Source of the DNA: Blastocatellia bacterium
GTDB taxonomy: Bacteria; Acidobacteriota; Blastocatellia; Pyrinomonadales; Pyrinomonadaceae
Assembly: GCA_016789265.1 (NCBI GenBank)
Contig: JAEUQK010000030.1
Span: 61,522 to 125,521 of the forward strand
DNA: 64,000 bases
Direction: 5' to 3'
Each line of letters starts with the position of its first letter. The stretch's first letter is position 1. Below the pieces are notes generated by a model. The model saw nothing but the letters and a program-made list of their open reading frames with translations. It made no database searches and was not told the origin of the DNA. The translations under genes were made by a program, and so were the position numbers. This document shows positions 1-9,103 of this stretch, piece by piece.

Positions 1-1476
1 GATTCAACACAGAGTGGCCAGCTCATTTCGCGAATAATGAACGACGCCGAGGGAATTCGAAACCTGGTCGGCACTGGGTTGGGACAGATCCTTGGAAGTC
101 TTGTCACGGCGACGATCGCTATCGGTGTTCTTTTTTATCTAAACTGGCAACTAACGATCGCCACGATCATCGTTCTACTAGTATTCGGTGCTGCCTTGCT
201 CTATGCGTTTAAGGTCCTCAGGCCAATATTTCGCGAGAGGAATGAGATAAATGCCGAAGTCACCGGTCGTCTTGGCGAAAGCCTTGGCGGTATCCGAATA
301 GTAAAAGCATACACGGCTGAAAAGCGGGAAGAACTCTCGTTTGCTCGGGGCGCGCACAAACTGTTTCGTAACATTGCGAAGACTGTAACCGGCGTCTCGG
401 CGATCAGTTCATTTTCTTCGATCGTGATAGGTGCAGTCGCTGTAGTCATGATAGTGATCGGTGGAAATGCGGTTCAAACGCAATCGATGACGCTCGGCGA
501 TTTCCTGATGTACATTTCGTTCACGTTTCTTTTGGCAATGCCCGTCGTCGAGTTGACTTCGATCGGGACGCAGATAACCGAGGCTCTCGCCGGTCTCGAT
601 CGAATTCGGGAAGTGATGGCGATGACGACCGAGGACGAAGAAGACTCAAAAAAGGCTTCGTTGCCTCATATTGAAGGACGGATCGAGTTTCACGACGTTG
701 AATTTGAATATGAAAAAGACGTTCCGGTCTTAAAGGGAATCACCTTTGATTCTGACGCCGGATCTACTACGGCCCTTGTAGGCTCGAGCGGCTCCGGAAA
801 GAGTACGATCCTTAGCCTTGTGTTGAACTTTATCCAGCCAACGAAAGGTGTGATCAAGATCGACGGACACGATCTCCGATCTGTCAAGCTAAGGGATTAT
901 CGGTCGCACCTTGGAGTTGTCCTGCAGGATAACTTCCTTTTTGACGGAACGATCCTGGATAATATTCGCTTTTCAAATCCCGAGGCTGATATCGATAAGA
1001 TCAAGGAGGTCTGTCGAATCGCTAACGCTGACGAATTCATTGAAAAGTTTCCCAATTCTTACAAAACGATCGTCGGCGAACGCGGGGTTAAACTCTCCGG
1101 CGGACAAAGGCAACGTATCGCGATCGCTCGTGCTCTGTTAGCTGATCCGAGAATACTGATACTTGATGAAGCAACTTCATCTCTCGACAGCGAGTCTGAG
1201 GCGTTGATTCAAGAAGGGCTGAATCGCCTGAGAAAAGGTAGAACGACGTTCGTAATTGCTCACAGGCTGTCTACGATCCGGAGTGCTGACCAAATCCTTG
1301 TTGTTGAATCAGGCGAAATCCTTGAGCGCGGTTCACATGACGAACTTATGGATCTTGGGGGACGCTATAAACAACTCTACGATAAGCAATACCGATACGA
1401 GCAAAACTTGTTCGTTAATCCGGGCGAAGATTTTACTTCGAACCAATCGGCAACGATGGCTAGATCAAAACTCTGA
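1..1476 (+). CDS. ABC exporter, fused permease/ATPase (MsbA-like), 5' truncated
   Basis: This is the C-terminal part of a half-size ABC exporter in which the membrane domain and the ATPase are fused; the reading frame is open from the first base, so the true start lies upstream of the window. The visible first residues (QLISRIMND) are typical of the cytoplasmic loop of type I exporters. About four membrane segments remain, then the nucleotide-binding domain: Walker A GSSGSGKS near visible residue 261, signature LSGGQRQR near 365, Walker B ILILDEA near 385 and the H-loop AHR near 420. The family (MsbA, LmrA and relatives) works as a homodimer in the inner membrane and flips lipids or drugs; the substrate cannot be read from the sequence. 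A 3-base gap separates it from a small membrane protein, suggesting co-transcription. Confidence 0.93.
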   Translation, partial: DSTQSGQLISRIMNDAEGIRNLVGTGLGQILGSLVTATIAIGVLFYLNWQLTIATIIVLLVFGAALLYAFKVLRPIFRERNEINAEVTGRLGESLGGIRIVKAYTAEKREELSFARGAHKLFRNIAKTVTGVSAISSFSSIVIGAVAVVMIVIGGNAVQTQSMTLGDFLMYISFTFLLAMPVVELTSIGTQITEALAGLDRIREVMAMTTEDEEDSKKASLPHIEGRIEFHDVEFEYEKDVPVLKGITFDSDAGSTTALVGSSGSGKSTILSLVLNFIQPTKGVIKIDGHDLRSVKLRDYRSHLGVVLQDNFLFDGTILDNIRFSNPEADIDKIKEVCRIANADEFIEKFPNSYKTIVGERGVKLSGGQRQRIAIARALLADPRILILDEATSSLDSESEALIQEGLNRLRKGRTTFVIAHRLSTIRSADQILVVESGEILERGSHDELMDLGGRYKQLYDKQYRYEQNLFVNPGEDFTSNQSATMARSKL

Positions 1477-1479
1477 CTC

Positions 1480-1923
1480 ATGAAGACCATGGCTGAAACG
1501 CAAACTTATCAAAACCATACACGCTGGTTTCCTCTCTTTCATTTTGTTATTACCCCGCTGCTCGCCGTCCTGATCATTTGGGCGGCAGCTTGTATGATGA
1601 TGGAATTTCAATGGTGGCGGGTCCAGATCTTACTCCTTGCGATCTCTGTCGGGCTCGTTGGCCTCGCCGCCCGCATTCAGGCGTTAAAAGTACAGGACCG
1701 GCTGATCCATCTCGAAGAAACCCTCAGGTACTCACGGCTGCTTGATCCGGAATTGGCTGAAAAAGCAAAAGGACTTAAGTTGAGCCAGATAATCGCCCTG
1801 AGGTTTGCATCAGACGAAGAGTTGCCGGATATTGTCCGTCGGACTATTTCCGGAGAATTTGCCACGCCCAAAGATATTAAACTTGCGATCAGAAGCTGGC
1901 GGGGTGATCATCGCCGAGTTTGA
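1480..1923 (+). CDS. DUF6526 family membrane protein
   Basis: A 147-residue protein with two predicted membrane segments (about residues 19-42 and 46-65) followed by a soluble helical tail. The layout, the aromatic N-terminus (NHTRWFPLFHF) and the tail with ALRFASDEELP match the DUF6526 family, whose role is unknown. The start at 1480 follows the ABC exporter stop almost directly; an ATG nine bases further on (1489) is equally possible, as neither has a clear ribosome-binding site. The last 16 bases overlap tail-to-tail with the kinase gene on the other strand. Confidence 0.8.
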   Translation: MKTMAETQTYQNHTRWFPLFHFVITPLLAVLIIWAAACMMMEFQWWRVQILLLAISVGLVGLAARIQALKVQDRLIHLEETLRYSRLLDPELAEKAKGLKLSQIIALRFASDEELPDIVRRTISGEFATPKDIKLAIRSWRGDHRRV

Positions 1924-2921
1924 TGGGTTTCTCTTGTCAGGACCTCAAGAAGTACAGGGAATCGGCCAAGATTTGCTGCAGCCCGCGAAACGATCTGGAT
2001 CATTGGTTGGATAAAAGGGAGAAAATACGTCTTCCCTCTGGTGGCGGACTGAAAGGAGAACGTCCCGACCGCCTTTAGACAACGTTGAATGGTCTGTAAG
2101 CGGAATTCCGATGCAAATTCGTCATCATCCAGTTTCGGCAGCCCCATCAGTTCTCGACCTTCAAGAAACCGGCGCCGCTTTATTGCGAGCCATTCGGCGG
2201 GCGGAGCTTCAAGGACACGATCTAATAACAATGAAACTAGATCATACGAAGCAGTTCCGATCCGGGCATCTTGATGGTCAATGATCTTTAGTTCACCATG
2301 CTGATCCATCATTAGATTCGCGGCGTGAAAATCTCTATGGCAAAGAACCGACGCTCTGGAATCAAGGTCTTTCGACAATTCGATAAACTCGCTCTTCAAT
2401 GCCCGGCCCGTCATTTCGTCGAGTGGTTTTTGGCGTAAAGTACTAAAGTAGTGTTCCGTAAAGAAATCCAGTTCCCAGCAGAGTTTCTCAACGTCGAATT
2501 TCAAACGAGAGGCGATCGAATTGCGTTTATAGGCAGCATCCGTTGCCGCCTGGATGCGCGGGATCAGATCGATGGCGCGGTCAATGAGTTCGTCGCGCCG
2601 TGAGATCTCGGTTCCATTCAATTCATCTCGGAGAATTTTGTCTCCGAAATCTTCGATGGCGATCGCACCAAGTTCTTCATTGAACGCGAGAATCCGGGCA
2701 ACCGGCAGTTGGGCTTCAAGAAACAGAGCGGTTACGTCAAGATAGTTCTGCTCTTCGGCCTGAAAAGGTTCCGGATAAATGCACACTATCGCTGTCGAGC
2801 CTTCCCAACCAACGCGAAAATATTCCCTGGTCGAGGCATCGGGAGTCAGCTGTTCGATCGAGGTCTTGCTTTCGCCGCGCAATGTAAGAAACTGTTCAAG
2901 GCGGGCACGGAAATCGGACAT
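1908..2921 (-). CDS. AmgK-like amino-sugar kinase (phosphotransferase family)
   Basis: A 337-residue member of the aminoglycoside phosphotransferase/choline kinase fold. The catalytic loop is CHRDFHAAN (194-202) and the metal-binding motif is IDHQDA (214-219) followed by YDLVSLL, the arrangement seen in AmgK, the anomeric N-acetylmuramate/N-acetylglucosamine kinase of cell-wall recycling. The gene begins 9 bases after the stop of a nucleotidyltransferase resembling MurU, the enzyme that uses the AmgK product, so the two are probably one operon. By analogy with Pseudomonas, the pair would convert free MurNAc to UDP-MurNAc in the cytoplasm. The substrate is inferred from context and motif, not shown. 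Confidence 0.8.
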   Translation of the reverse strand: MSDFRARLEQFLTLRGESKTSIEQLTPDASTREYFRVGWEGSTAIVCIYPEPFQAEEQNYLDVTALFLEAQLPVARILAFNEELGAIAIEDFGDKILRDELNGTEISRRDELIDRAIDLIPRIQAATDAAYKRNSIASRLKFDVEKLCWELDFFTEHYFSTLRQKPLDEMTGRALKSEFIELSKDLDSRASVLCHRDFHAANLMMDQHGELKIIDHQDARIGTASYDLVSLLLDRVLEAPPAEWLAIKRRRFLEGRELMGLPKLDDDEFASEFRLQTIQRCLKAVGTFSFQSATRGKTYFLPFIQPMIQIVSRAAANLGRFPVLLEVLTRETHQTRR

Positions 2922-2930
2922 ATCGGTCAG

Positions 2931-3929
2931 TTAGTTAAGCGGCACAATGTAGTTCTCACCTTGAATATAACCTTTAAGGGCTTTTTCTGGAATCTCTGCG
3001 CAGTTTCTGACCATTTCAGCTCGTACAATAGCAGCATTCTCAAAATGTTCACCTTTCTCTATCTTAACTCCGTCGGCGATAATGGTGCGGTATAGGCTGG
3101 CCTCTTCGCCGATCACGATATCGTCCCATAGAACGGAATCGCGAACAGCGGCACTCGGGGAGATATCTGTTCGTTCGCCGATCCAGACATTCCTCTCGCC
3201 CATCATCGCAAGGCTAATATCCAGATAACGCGGAATCGTTGAAAGCTCGAACCAGTTGGCATCAGTCACGTGTGCCGCGATTCGTTCTCCCTTTGCGAGA
3301 GCCGGGTTGTAAAAAGTCGGCACTATATCTGAATAAACATCACGCGGAATATACTCGAAAACCGCGGGCTCGAGAATATGGATTCCCGTGAACATGAGCG
3401 GTGTTGTTATTTCATGCTCGGTATCGCGTATCTCACTTTCAGTCAGAGGCATGGCTGAATCTCCAAAACCGGAGACGAATCCATCCTTAGTTTCGACAAC
3501 CGTAAATTTCTCGCGCTTGAGATTGGGCTTGAGCACCATCGTCGCGATCGCTCCGGTACGTTTGTGAGTCTCGACCGCTGCCGTGATATCTATGTCGGTG
3601 ATTATCTTGCCGTTTACGATCAGAAACGTTTCGTCTTCAAGCAGATGGCGAGCATTATCCAACGCTCCTGCGGTTCCAAGTATTTCCGGTTCCTCACGGG
3701 TGTATTCGATCCGCACACCGAATTCGCGGCCATCGCCGAGCGAATGAATTACGGAATCCGGCTGATGATGAAGGTTAACGACAATATCCTTGAATCCGAA
3801 CTTGGCGACGTACTCGGCAACGTAGCCCACCAGTGGTTTTCCGAGAAAGGGGATCGCGGGTTTGGTGCGATCGATCGTTAATGGGAACAGTCGCGTTCCA
3901 AACCCCGCGGCGAGTATCATTGCTTTCAT
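2931..3929 (-). CDS. MurU/GMPP-like sugar nucleotidyltransferase with C-terminal beta-helix
   Basis: A 332-residue sugar-1-phosphate nucleotidyltransferase. The N-terminal Rossmann-like domain carries the signature LAAGFGTRLFPLT (6-18) and KPAIP; the last ~100 residues contain hexapeptide-type repeats (IGERTDISPSA, VIGEEASLY), giving a left-handed beta-helix tail as in GDP-mannose pyrophosphorylases. MurU itself is about 220 residues without this tail. The motif usually read as NGD, whose Asp helps bind Mg2+, is NGK here (106-108). It lies directly upstream of the AmgK-like kinase, favouring a role in amino-sugar nucleotide synthesis, but mannose-1-phosphate guanylyltransferase activity is a fair alternative. 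Confidence 0.82.
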   Translation of the reverse strand: MKAMILAAGFGTRLFPLTIDRTKPAIPFLGKPLVGYVAEYVAKFGFKDIVVNLHHQPDSVIHSLGDGREFGVRIEYTREEPEILGTAGALDNARHLLEDETFLIVNGKIITDIDITAAVETHKRTGAIATMVLKPNLKREKFTVVETKDGFVSGFGDSAMPLTESEIRDTEHEITTPLMFTGIHILEPAVFEYIPRDVYSDIVPTFYNPALAKGERIAAHVTDANWFELSTIPRYLDISLAMMGERNVWIGERTDISPSAAVRDSVLWDDIVIGEEASLYRTIIADGVKIEKGEHFENAAIVRAEMVRNCAEIPEKALKGYIQGENYIVPLN

Positions 3930-4006
3930 AATTCAACGGTCGATCGGCTGCATCGTAAACGGATACTTTACGTTCTGGGAAAAACAATCTCAAGAAAGCA
4001 TAATGC

Positions 4007-4040
4007 AAAATAAAAAGGACCGGAACAATGCCCCGGTCCT
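4007..4040 (-). terminator. Rho-independent terminator of the FG-GAP protein gene
   Basis: A perfect 8-bp stem (AGGACCGG at 4016-4023 with CCGGTCCT at 4033-4040) closes a 9-base loop. Read on the minus strand it is followed by a run of five T and then a T-rich stretch, and it lies 22 bases after the stop of the secreted protein gene, between that gene and the nucleotidyltransferase start. Confidence 0.85.
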
Positions 4041-4061
4041 ATTGCTCAAGATCAGAACGAT

Positions 4062-5939
4062 CTATTGGACGTACCAACGGGATGCGGGCACATCACCATT
4101 AAGTCCAAAAGTAGTAACGATCGGGTTGCCGGTGCTGGACCGCCTGACCCAGAACTGCGACTGCGCCGGAGCGGTGTTCCATCGATAGATCGCAATATCC
4201 TGTTTCCCATCGCCGTCGTAATCACCCGGGGCAACAAAATCATTTGAAAGGCCGAACTGGATAGGTGCGGCACCGGTTCCACCACCGTCTCTTTCCAGGA
4301 TATACCAGAGCAGGTTGCCGCCTGATGTGCGCGCGACGCAGAAATCCGATTTTCCATCGCCGTCAAAATCGCCGGGCACCAGGAAATCTTGGCCAAATAG
4401 GCCCCAATCGATGAACTCAAGCTGGAAATTCGACGACTTTAGTAAAACGTACTGGCCTTGTCCCGGCGTGGAAGGAGATTCTCTATGTAAACAAAAGTCG
4501 TATTTACCATCGCCGTCGTAATCTCCCGGTACTGGTGAAAAGTCCAGTTCACCGCCGACCCCAAACGGCATGTACGTTGTATTGCCGTTAGGGTTATTAT
4601 TCGTCCCACGATAGAAAAAGTAGCATTGCCCGGCCGGCTGCCCGACCAGAGGACATCTGAATACGGCCGGATCGTCTTTACCGTCTCCATCATAGTCTCC
4701 GACAACCGAAGGATTATCGCCGTCTTGACCAAATGGCTGAGTGGCAAGCGTAATATCACTGCTTCTGATCCAATAGAACGCAGCTTGAGTCGGCGGGCCC
4801 GGACGCCAGATGGCAATATCGTCCTTATTATCACCGTCAAAATCCGAGGGTGTGTCCCAGTCCGTTGTAACGTCCCCCAACACGGCATAAGTCGATCCAA
4901 CAGTCTCAGAAAACTCCGTCCACCATTCGATCAAAGCCCCGGCACCTGCTTCTGCTCGAGTGGTCGACTTCGCCTCACTACGCCTCCGTTCACCAACCGA
5001 ACGATACTTGGGTGCTTGGAATGATGCACCGATCGCCGCCGCACCTTGCTCGCGGATTATTATGTAATCGCTCTTTCCATCGCCGTTCATGTCGACGTTG
5101 GGCTTTTGAAAGGTCGGAGGAGCGGTCACACTCGCCCACGTTGTCCCGACTCGAATGCCATCAACACGCGGGGTTGGTGCATTGGCGGCCGTTCCTTGCC
5201 GGAGAGCCACGGCGTTGAGATTTGCTGGTTCACTACCATCCGCATCTGTTGCCGTCAATGTAGCTGCAGGTTCTGCGGAACCCAATGCGGGATTAACAAA
5301 TAGTTCGACCACATCGTTACCAGCCCCGGCAACAAACGTATACTTTACTACCAATACATATGTAGTCCCTGGCGAGTAATTAAAACCGGTATATACCGGG
5401 GTCCCGCTACTCCGTGAGATCCCAAAAGCGAACTGGCTCGTCGCAGAGTCCTTTTTTGCAAAGACTCTTGCGCGAAACGTCGTGGTGTTAAATTGCATCA
5501 AATGAAAGAAATAGTCTCCGGCCGTTTGCGAGGCGGTCACGTTCACCATGAACGCAGCATAGACGCTGCCGCTCGATATCGCCGATGGAAGGGCACGACT
5601 GACATCTTCCCCGGAGGTCGCAAGAGAAGCGCATTCTCCGACCCCGGAACCCGGGTATCCCGAATATGAAAGTCCCGGCGAAGCTTGCCCGATCGCATTC
5701 GAACCGGCTCCGCTGTGAGCCGTCCATCCGTTCGCGGTTAGTAAAGTGCCGGAAGGATAATTAAAATCTTCAATGAAAACCGGAACGTCCGACGGAGAGG
5801 ACGGGCTGATCTGTTCCAACTTTGTCGAATTACGCTCCCGTTTTTGTGCAGCGACGTCCAACGAGGCAGTTCCGCCAAAAATAAGAACGCCGATCGTAAA
5901 AAATGAAAAAGGAAATAGAGTTCTTATCAGTCTCTTCAT
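4062..5939 (-). CDS. Secreted FG-GAP/VCBS repeat protein
   Basis: About 625 residues starting at MKRLIRTLF, chosen because GGAGAACCT lies directly upstream and a clear signal peptide follows, ending near ASLDVAAQ. The first half is a Gly/Ser/Thr-rich beta-type domain of unknown function (about residues 40-280) resembling lectin-like or concanavalin-like folds. The second half holds six FG-GAP/VCBS-type repeats with calcium-binding cores such as DYDGDGKDD and DFDGDGKSD, expected to form a beta-propeller. There is no PEP-CTERM, LPXTG or obvious type IX sorting tail. Such proteins are abundant in Blastocatellia, with unknown ligands. The gene is monocistronic: it has its own terminator and a 245-base divergent upstream region. 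Confidence 0.88.
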   Translation of the reverse strand: MKRLIRTLFPFSFFTIGVLIFGGTASLDVAAQKRERNSTKLEQISPSSPSDVPVFIEDFNYPSGTLLTANGWTAHSGAGSNAIGQASPGLSYSGYPGSGVGECASLATSGEDVSRALPSAISSGSVYAAFMVNVTASQTAGDYFFHLMQFNTTTFRARVFAKKDSATSQFAFGISRSSGTPVYTGFNYSPGTTYVLVVKYTFVAGAGNDVVELFVNPALGSAEPAATLTATDADGSEPANLNAVALRQGTAANAPTPRVDGIRVGTTWASVTAPPTFQKPNVDMNGDGKSDYIIIREQGAAAIGASFQAPKYRSVGERRRSEAKSTTRAEAGAGALIEWWTEFSETVGSTYAVLGDVTTDWDTPSDFDGDNKDDIAIWRPGPPTQAAFYWIRSSDITLATQPFGQDGDNPSVVGDYDGDGKDDPAVFRCPLVGQPAGQCYFFYRGTNNNPNGNTTYMPFGVGGELDFSPVPGDYDGDGKYDFCLHRESPSTPGQGQYVLLKSSNFQLEFIDWGLFGQDFLVPGDFDGDGKSDFCVARTSGGNLLWYILERDGGGTGAAPIQFGLSNDFVAPGDYDGDGKQDIAIYRWNTAPAQSQFWVRRSSTGNPIVTTFGLNGDVPASRWYVQ

Positions 5940-6184
5940 AGGTTCTCCAAAGAATTGCAATTTCAGCTTTGTGATCGCCATCGAATGATGTGCGATCCTT
6001 GATTCCGTTAGGCACGTAAAAACAACCGGAACAGTTTGCTAATGGAAAAAATCTTAACACATTTTACAAGTCAGATGTTATTCTCCGCAGGTTAAATAAG
6101 TGTGAATCCACTATTTTGAGTTTGAATCCAGATCAGCCGCCCGTAATATGTTGAAAATTCATTCGGTCCGGATCGTAAAACCAC

Positions 6185-7561
6185 ATGAACATTGTAGAGA
6201 CAACGCGAAATCAGCCTAAAGAGATCTTTGGATGGCTGACCTATGACTGGGCAAACTCTGCCTTTTTTACAACAGTCGTCACGGTTCTTGCCGGTCCTTA
6301 TTTGACTGCTCTAGCCCAGGACGACGTTGGAAAGGCGGGGGTCGTTATTAACCTCGGCCCGTTTGGATCCATAACATCTGATAATTTGTTTACCACAACT
6401 CTTGGCGCATCGATACTTCTACAAGTGTTCTTGCTGCCCGTTTTAGGGTCGATAGCGGATTTTACTCCATATAAGAAACGCTTAATGGCTTTGTTTTGCT
6501 ACGTAGGCGTTATCGCAAGCTCGCTGCTCTTCTTTGTTACCGGCAGGAATTACCTCTGGGGATGCGTCTTTCTGCTGATATCCAACATTTGCTTTGCCGC
6601 GACCAACGTTTTCTATAACTCCTTTCTGGTGGACATTACGACGGAAGATCTGCGAGATAAAGTAAGTAGTTATGGTTACGCGGCGGGCTATCTGGGCGGG
6701 ATCATAATGCTCGTATTGAATCTTGGCCTTGTAAATTTTGCCGATTCCGTTGGTATCGACAAAGGCCTTGCCGTAAGGATCTCGATGCTTTCTGCTTCGC
6801 TGTGGTGGGGTATTTTCGCTGTCATCACCTTCCTTTTGATCAGAACTCGTCATCCAGACCGGAAAATACAAAGTCGCAGCCTCGTCAAACTCGGGTTTGT
6901 AGAACTTTGGCGAACACTTCGCGAGCTTGCCGGGCTTAAATTCACGCTTCTTTTTTTGGTGGGCTACTTGCTCTACAACGACGGGATCCAGACGGTAATT
7001 CTTAACTCTTCGATCTTCCTTTCGCAGGAGCTATTTATTTCGAAAGGGCTAGAAAGTGACCCCATGTTTCTCTTAGGAATTTTTGTGATCGCTCAGATCT
7101 CGGCGCTGATCGGAGCACTTTTGTTTGAAAGAGTTTCACGTTTCATCGGAAACAAACGAACGATCATAGTCTGCCTGATCATCTGGTCCGGCATAGTCAT
7201 TTTCGCTTACGGTTTTCTCGAAAACGCCCGCCAGGCGCAGATAATGGCCGTCTTCATCGGACTCGTCCTTGGTCCGTCACAAGCGTTGTCTCGTTCATTA
7301 TTTTCGCAGATGATCCCTAAATCCCGCGAATCCGCCTTTTTCGGTCTATACGAGATCTCTGAAAAGGGCACTTCTTGGATCGGAAATTTGGTTTTTGCCG
7401 TTGTGGTAGGCTCGACCGGATCATACCGTCAGGCAATTCTCGCGTTGATAGTTTTCTTTGTCCTCGGAATGCTTATCCTCCTTGCCACAAATACCGCAAA
7501 GGCCATTCACGCTGCCGGAAATCTAACGCCGGATGAGGTTAAGGCCTCAGGATCCGCCTGA
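6185..7561 (+). CDS. MFS transporter, UMF1/Atg22 family
   Basis: A 458-residue polytopic membrane protein with about 12 hydrophobic segments. The N-terminus (FGWLTYDWANSAFFTTV) and the segment YGYAAGYLGG are hallmarks of the UMF1/Atg22-like branch of the major facilitator superfamily. The eukaryotic relative Atg22 exports amino acids from vacuoles; the substrates of bacterial members are mostly unknown. The start is an ATG 245 bases away from the divergently transcribed FG-GAP gene. It is followed by the LOG gene after 73 bases on the same strand. Confidence 0.9.
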   Translation: MNIVETTRNQPKEIFGWLTYDWANSAFFTTVVTVLAGPYLTALAQDDVGKAGVVINLGPFGSITSDNLFTTTLGASILLQVFLLPVLGSIADFTPYKKRLMALFCYVGVIASSLLFFVTGRNYLWGCVFLLISNICFAATNVFYNSFLVDITTEDLRDKVSSYGYAAGYLGGIIMLVLNLGLVNFADSVGIDKGLAVRISMLSASLWWGIFAVITFLLIRTRHPDRKIQSRSLVKLGFVELWRTLRELAGLKFTLLFLVGYLLYNDGIQTVILNSSIFLSQELFISKGLESDPMFLLGIFVIAQISALIGALLFERVSRFIGNKRTIIVCLIIWSGIVIFAYGFLENARQAQIMAVFIGLVLGPSQALSRSLFSQMIPKSRESAFFGLYEISEKGTSWIGNLVFAVVVGSTGSYRQAILALIVFFVLGMLILLATNTAKAIHAAGNLTPDEVKASGSA

Positions 7562-7634
7562 GAATTTGTTTAGGCCTCCTGCTTGGATATAATTGTGTGA
7601 ATTACGCAGCGAAACATAGACGAGGTCAATAAAA

Positions 7635-8189
7635 GTGTCTGAAACTACGCAGGGAAAGATCGTAACCATTTTTGGAGGGTCGAAATGCGGCCATGATTCC
7701 GAAGAATACCGAGAGGCACTTTCTTTGGGCCGCCGACTGGCGGAAGCCGGATTCACAATTTGTACCGGTGGCTATCTAGGTGTCATGGAAGCGGCCTCTC
7801 GAGGGGCGCACGAAGCCGGCGGCCGCGTGCTTGGGATCGTAATGAATCAATTCAGGGCTGAACCGAATCGGTTTCTTACTGAAAAAGTCGCGACCGACCA
7901 CTTTTATGACAGGCTGCAAAATCTGATCACCCGCTCGGTGGGTTTTGTTGCGCTGCGTGGCGGCATGGGGACGGTAACCGAGATCTCGCTTGTTTGGAAC
8001 AAGCTCCAGACAGGAGTTCTTGCCAAAAGACCACTTGTGTTGTTAGGCGATTGCTGGCCAAAAGTTGTCTCGTCCTGGAAGGAGAATTTAGTGGTCTCCA
8101 CGACAGATGTCTCTTATTTAGAATTTGCTTCAAACGCTGATGAGGCTAGTGCAATGATCATTGAAAAGACACAAGGAGTCGTTGTATGA
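7635..8189 (+). CDS. LOG family protein (lysine-decarboxylase-like nucleotide phosphoribohydrolase)
   Basis: A 184-residue Rossmann-fold protein with a GTG start preceded by GAGG. It has GGYLGVMEA (45-53) and RGGMGTVTE (108-116); the latter is the LOG motif PGGxGTxxE with Arg in place of the first Pro. LOG proteins cleave the N-glycosidic bond of nucleoside monophosphates, including cytokinin precursors, in the cytoplasm; distant SLOG members instead bind nucleotide ligands. The Arg suggests a divergent subgroup, so the substrate is open. Its stop overlaps the start of the AIM24 gene by four bases (ATGA), indicating translational coupling. Confidence 0.85.
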   Translation: MSETTQGKIVTIFGGSKCGHDSEEYREALSLGRRLAEAGFTICTGGYLGVMEAASRGAHEAGGRVLGIVMNQFRAEPNRFLTEKVATDHFYDRLQNLITRSVGFVALRGGMGTVTEISLVWNKLQTGVLAKRPLVLLGDCWPKVVSSWKENLVVSTTDVSYLEFASNADEASAMIIEKTQGVVV

Positions 8190-9088
8190 ATTGTCCCAGG
8201 TGCACAGTTCCCCTTTTACCTGATGCCCGGTTTTGTGGTTCTTGCGGATTTACGATCGTTGCGGCGGAACCTCAAGTACGAACGCAAGGGGCGACGGCAT
8301 CACCTCCGCCGACTCAGCAGTATCAAGCTCCCGGTGGGGCATTCCATTTCGACACTGACGGTAGAGGACAGGGACGCGGATATACGTGGGCTATCGAACA
8401 TCAGGGTGCTTTTGCACTTGCCGTTGTAAACCTCCAGCCGGAACAGGGAATTCACGCTGAAGCCGGCGCAATGGTTTCGATGTCATCGAATGTTGATCTA
8501 TTTTCCGAAATGAAGGGTGGAGTATTCGGCGCATTGAAGAGAGCGGTTGGCGGCGAATCTGCGTTTGTCTCGACCTTCACGGCGAAAGGCGGTCCCGGTG
8601 AAGTTACCTTCGCGCCCGGTGCTCCAGGAGATGTTGCCGGGATCGAGATGCAGAATCAGACCTTTATGGTCCAGTCGAGTTCATATCTCGCGGGCGACAT
8701 GAGTCTTACAGTTGATACTAAGTTCGGTGGTGCAAAGTCTTTCTTTGGGGGCGAAGGCCTGTTCGTGCTCCAGATCTCCGGAACGGGCCTTCTGCTTGTT
8801 TCTTCGTTTGGAGCCATTCATCGTAAGACGCTGCGGCCAGGGGAATCTTACGTCGTTGACACCGGGCACCTTGTTGCTTGGGAAGGACATATGCAATACA
8901 ACCTTCGTAAGGCCGCGAAAAGTGGGTTTTTCCGCAGCTTCTTGAGCGGAGAGGGCATGGTTGCCGAGTTTGTTGGTCCCGGCGAGATACTTATTCAGAC
9001 ACGAAATCTTGCCGCGTTTGCCGGGCTGCTTAAACCATTCTTCCCATCGCAAGGCGGCGGAGGCGGGGGTTTTAACTTCGGTAATTAA
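8186..9088 (+). CDS. AIM24/TIGR00266 family protein with N-terminal zinc ribbon
   Basis: A 300-residue protein. Residues 1-22 form a CxxC...CxxC zinc ribbon (Cys3, Cys6, Cys17, Cys20). From about residue 55 the rest is the AIM24-type beta-sandwich, recognisable by HAEAGAMVSM and by the Gly-rich, trimer-type core seen in this family, and it ends in a Gly-rich tail (GGGGGGFNFGN). The biochemical role of AIM24-like proteins in bacteria is unknown; the yeast homologue is mitochondrial. The gene is translationally coupled to the LOG gene and sits 15 bases before ptsI-like. Confidence 0.87.
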   Translation: MNCPRCTVPLLPDARFCGSCGFTIVAAEPQVRTQGATASPPPTQQYQAPGGAFHFDTDGRGQGRGYTWAIEHQGAFALAVVNLQPEQGIHAEAGAMVSMSSNVDLFSEMKGGVFGALKRAVGGESAFVSTFTAKGGPGEVTFAPGAPGDVAGIEMQNQTFMVQSSSYLAGDMSLTVDTKFGGAKSFFGGEGLFVLQISGTGLLLVSSFGAIHRKTLRPGESYVVDTGHLVAWEGHMQYNLRKAAKSGFFRSFLSGEGMVAEFVGPGEILIQTRNLAAFAGLLKPFFPSQGGGGGGFNFGN

Positions 9089-9103
9089 TGTCTCATCATA
9101 CCG

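Noticed and set aside
4439..4900. 153-residue minus-strand frame inside the FG-GAP gene
   Set aside because: Out of frame with the FG-GAP repeats, which are clearly coding.
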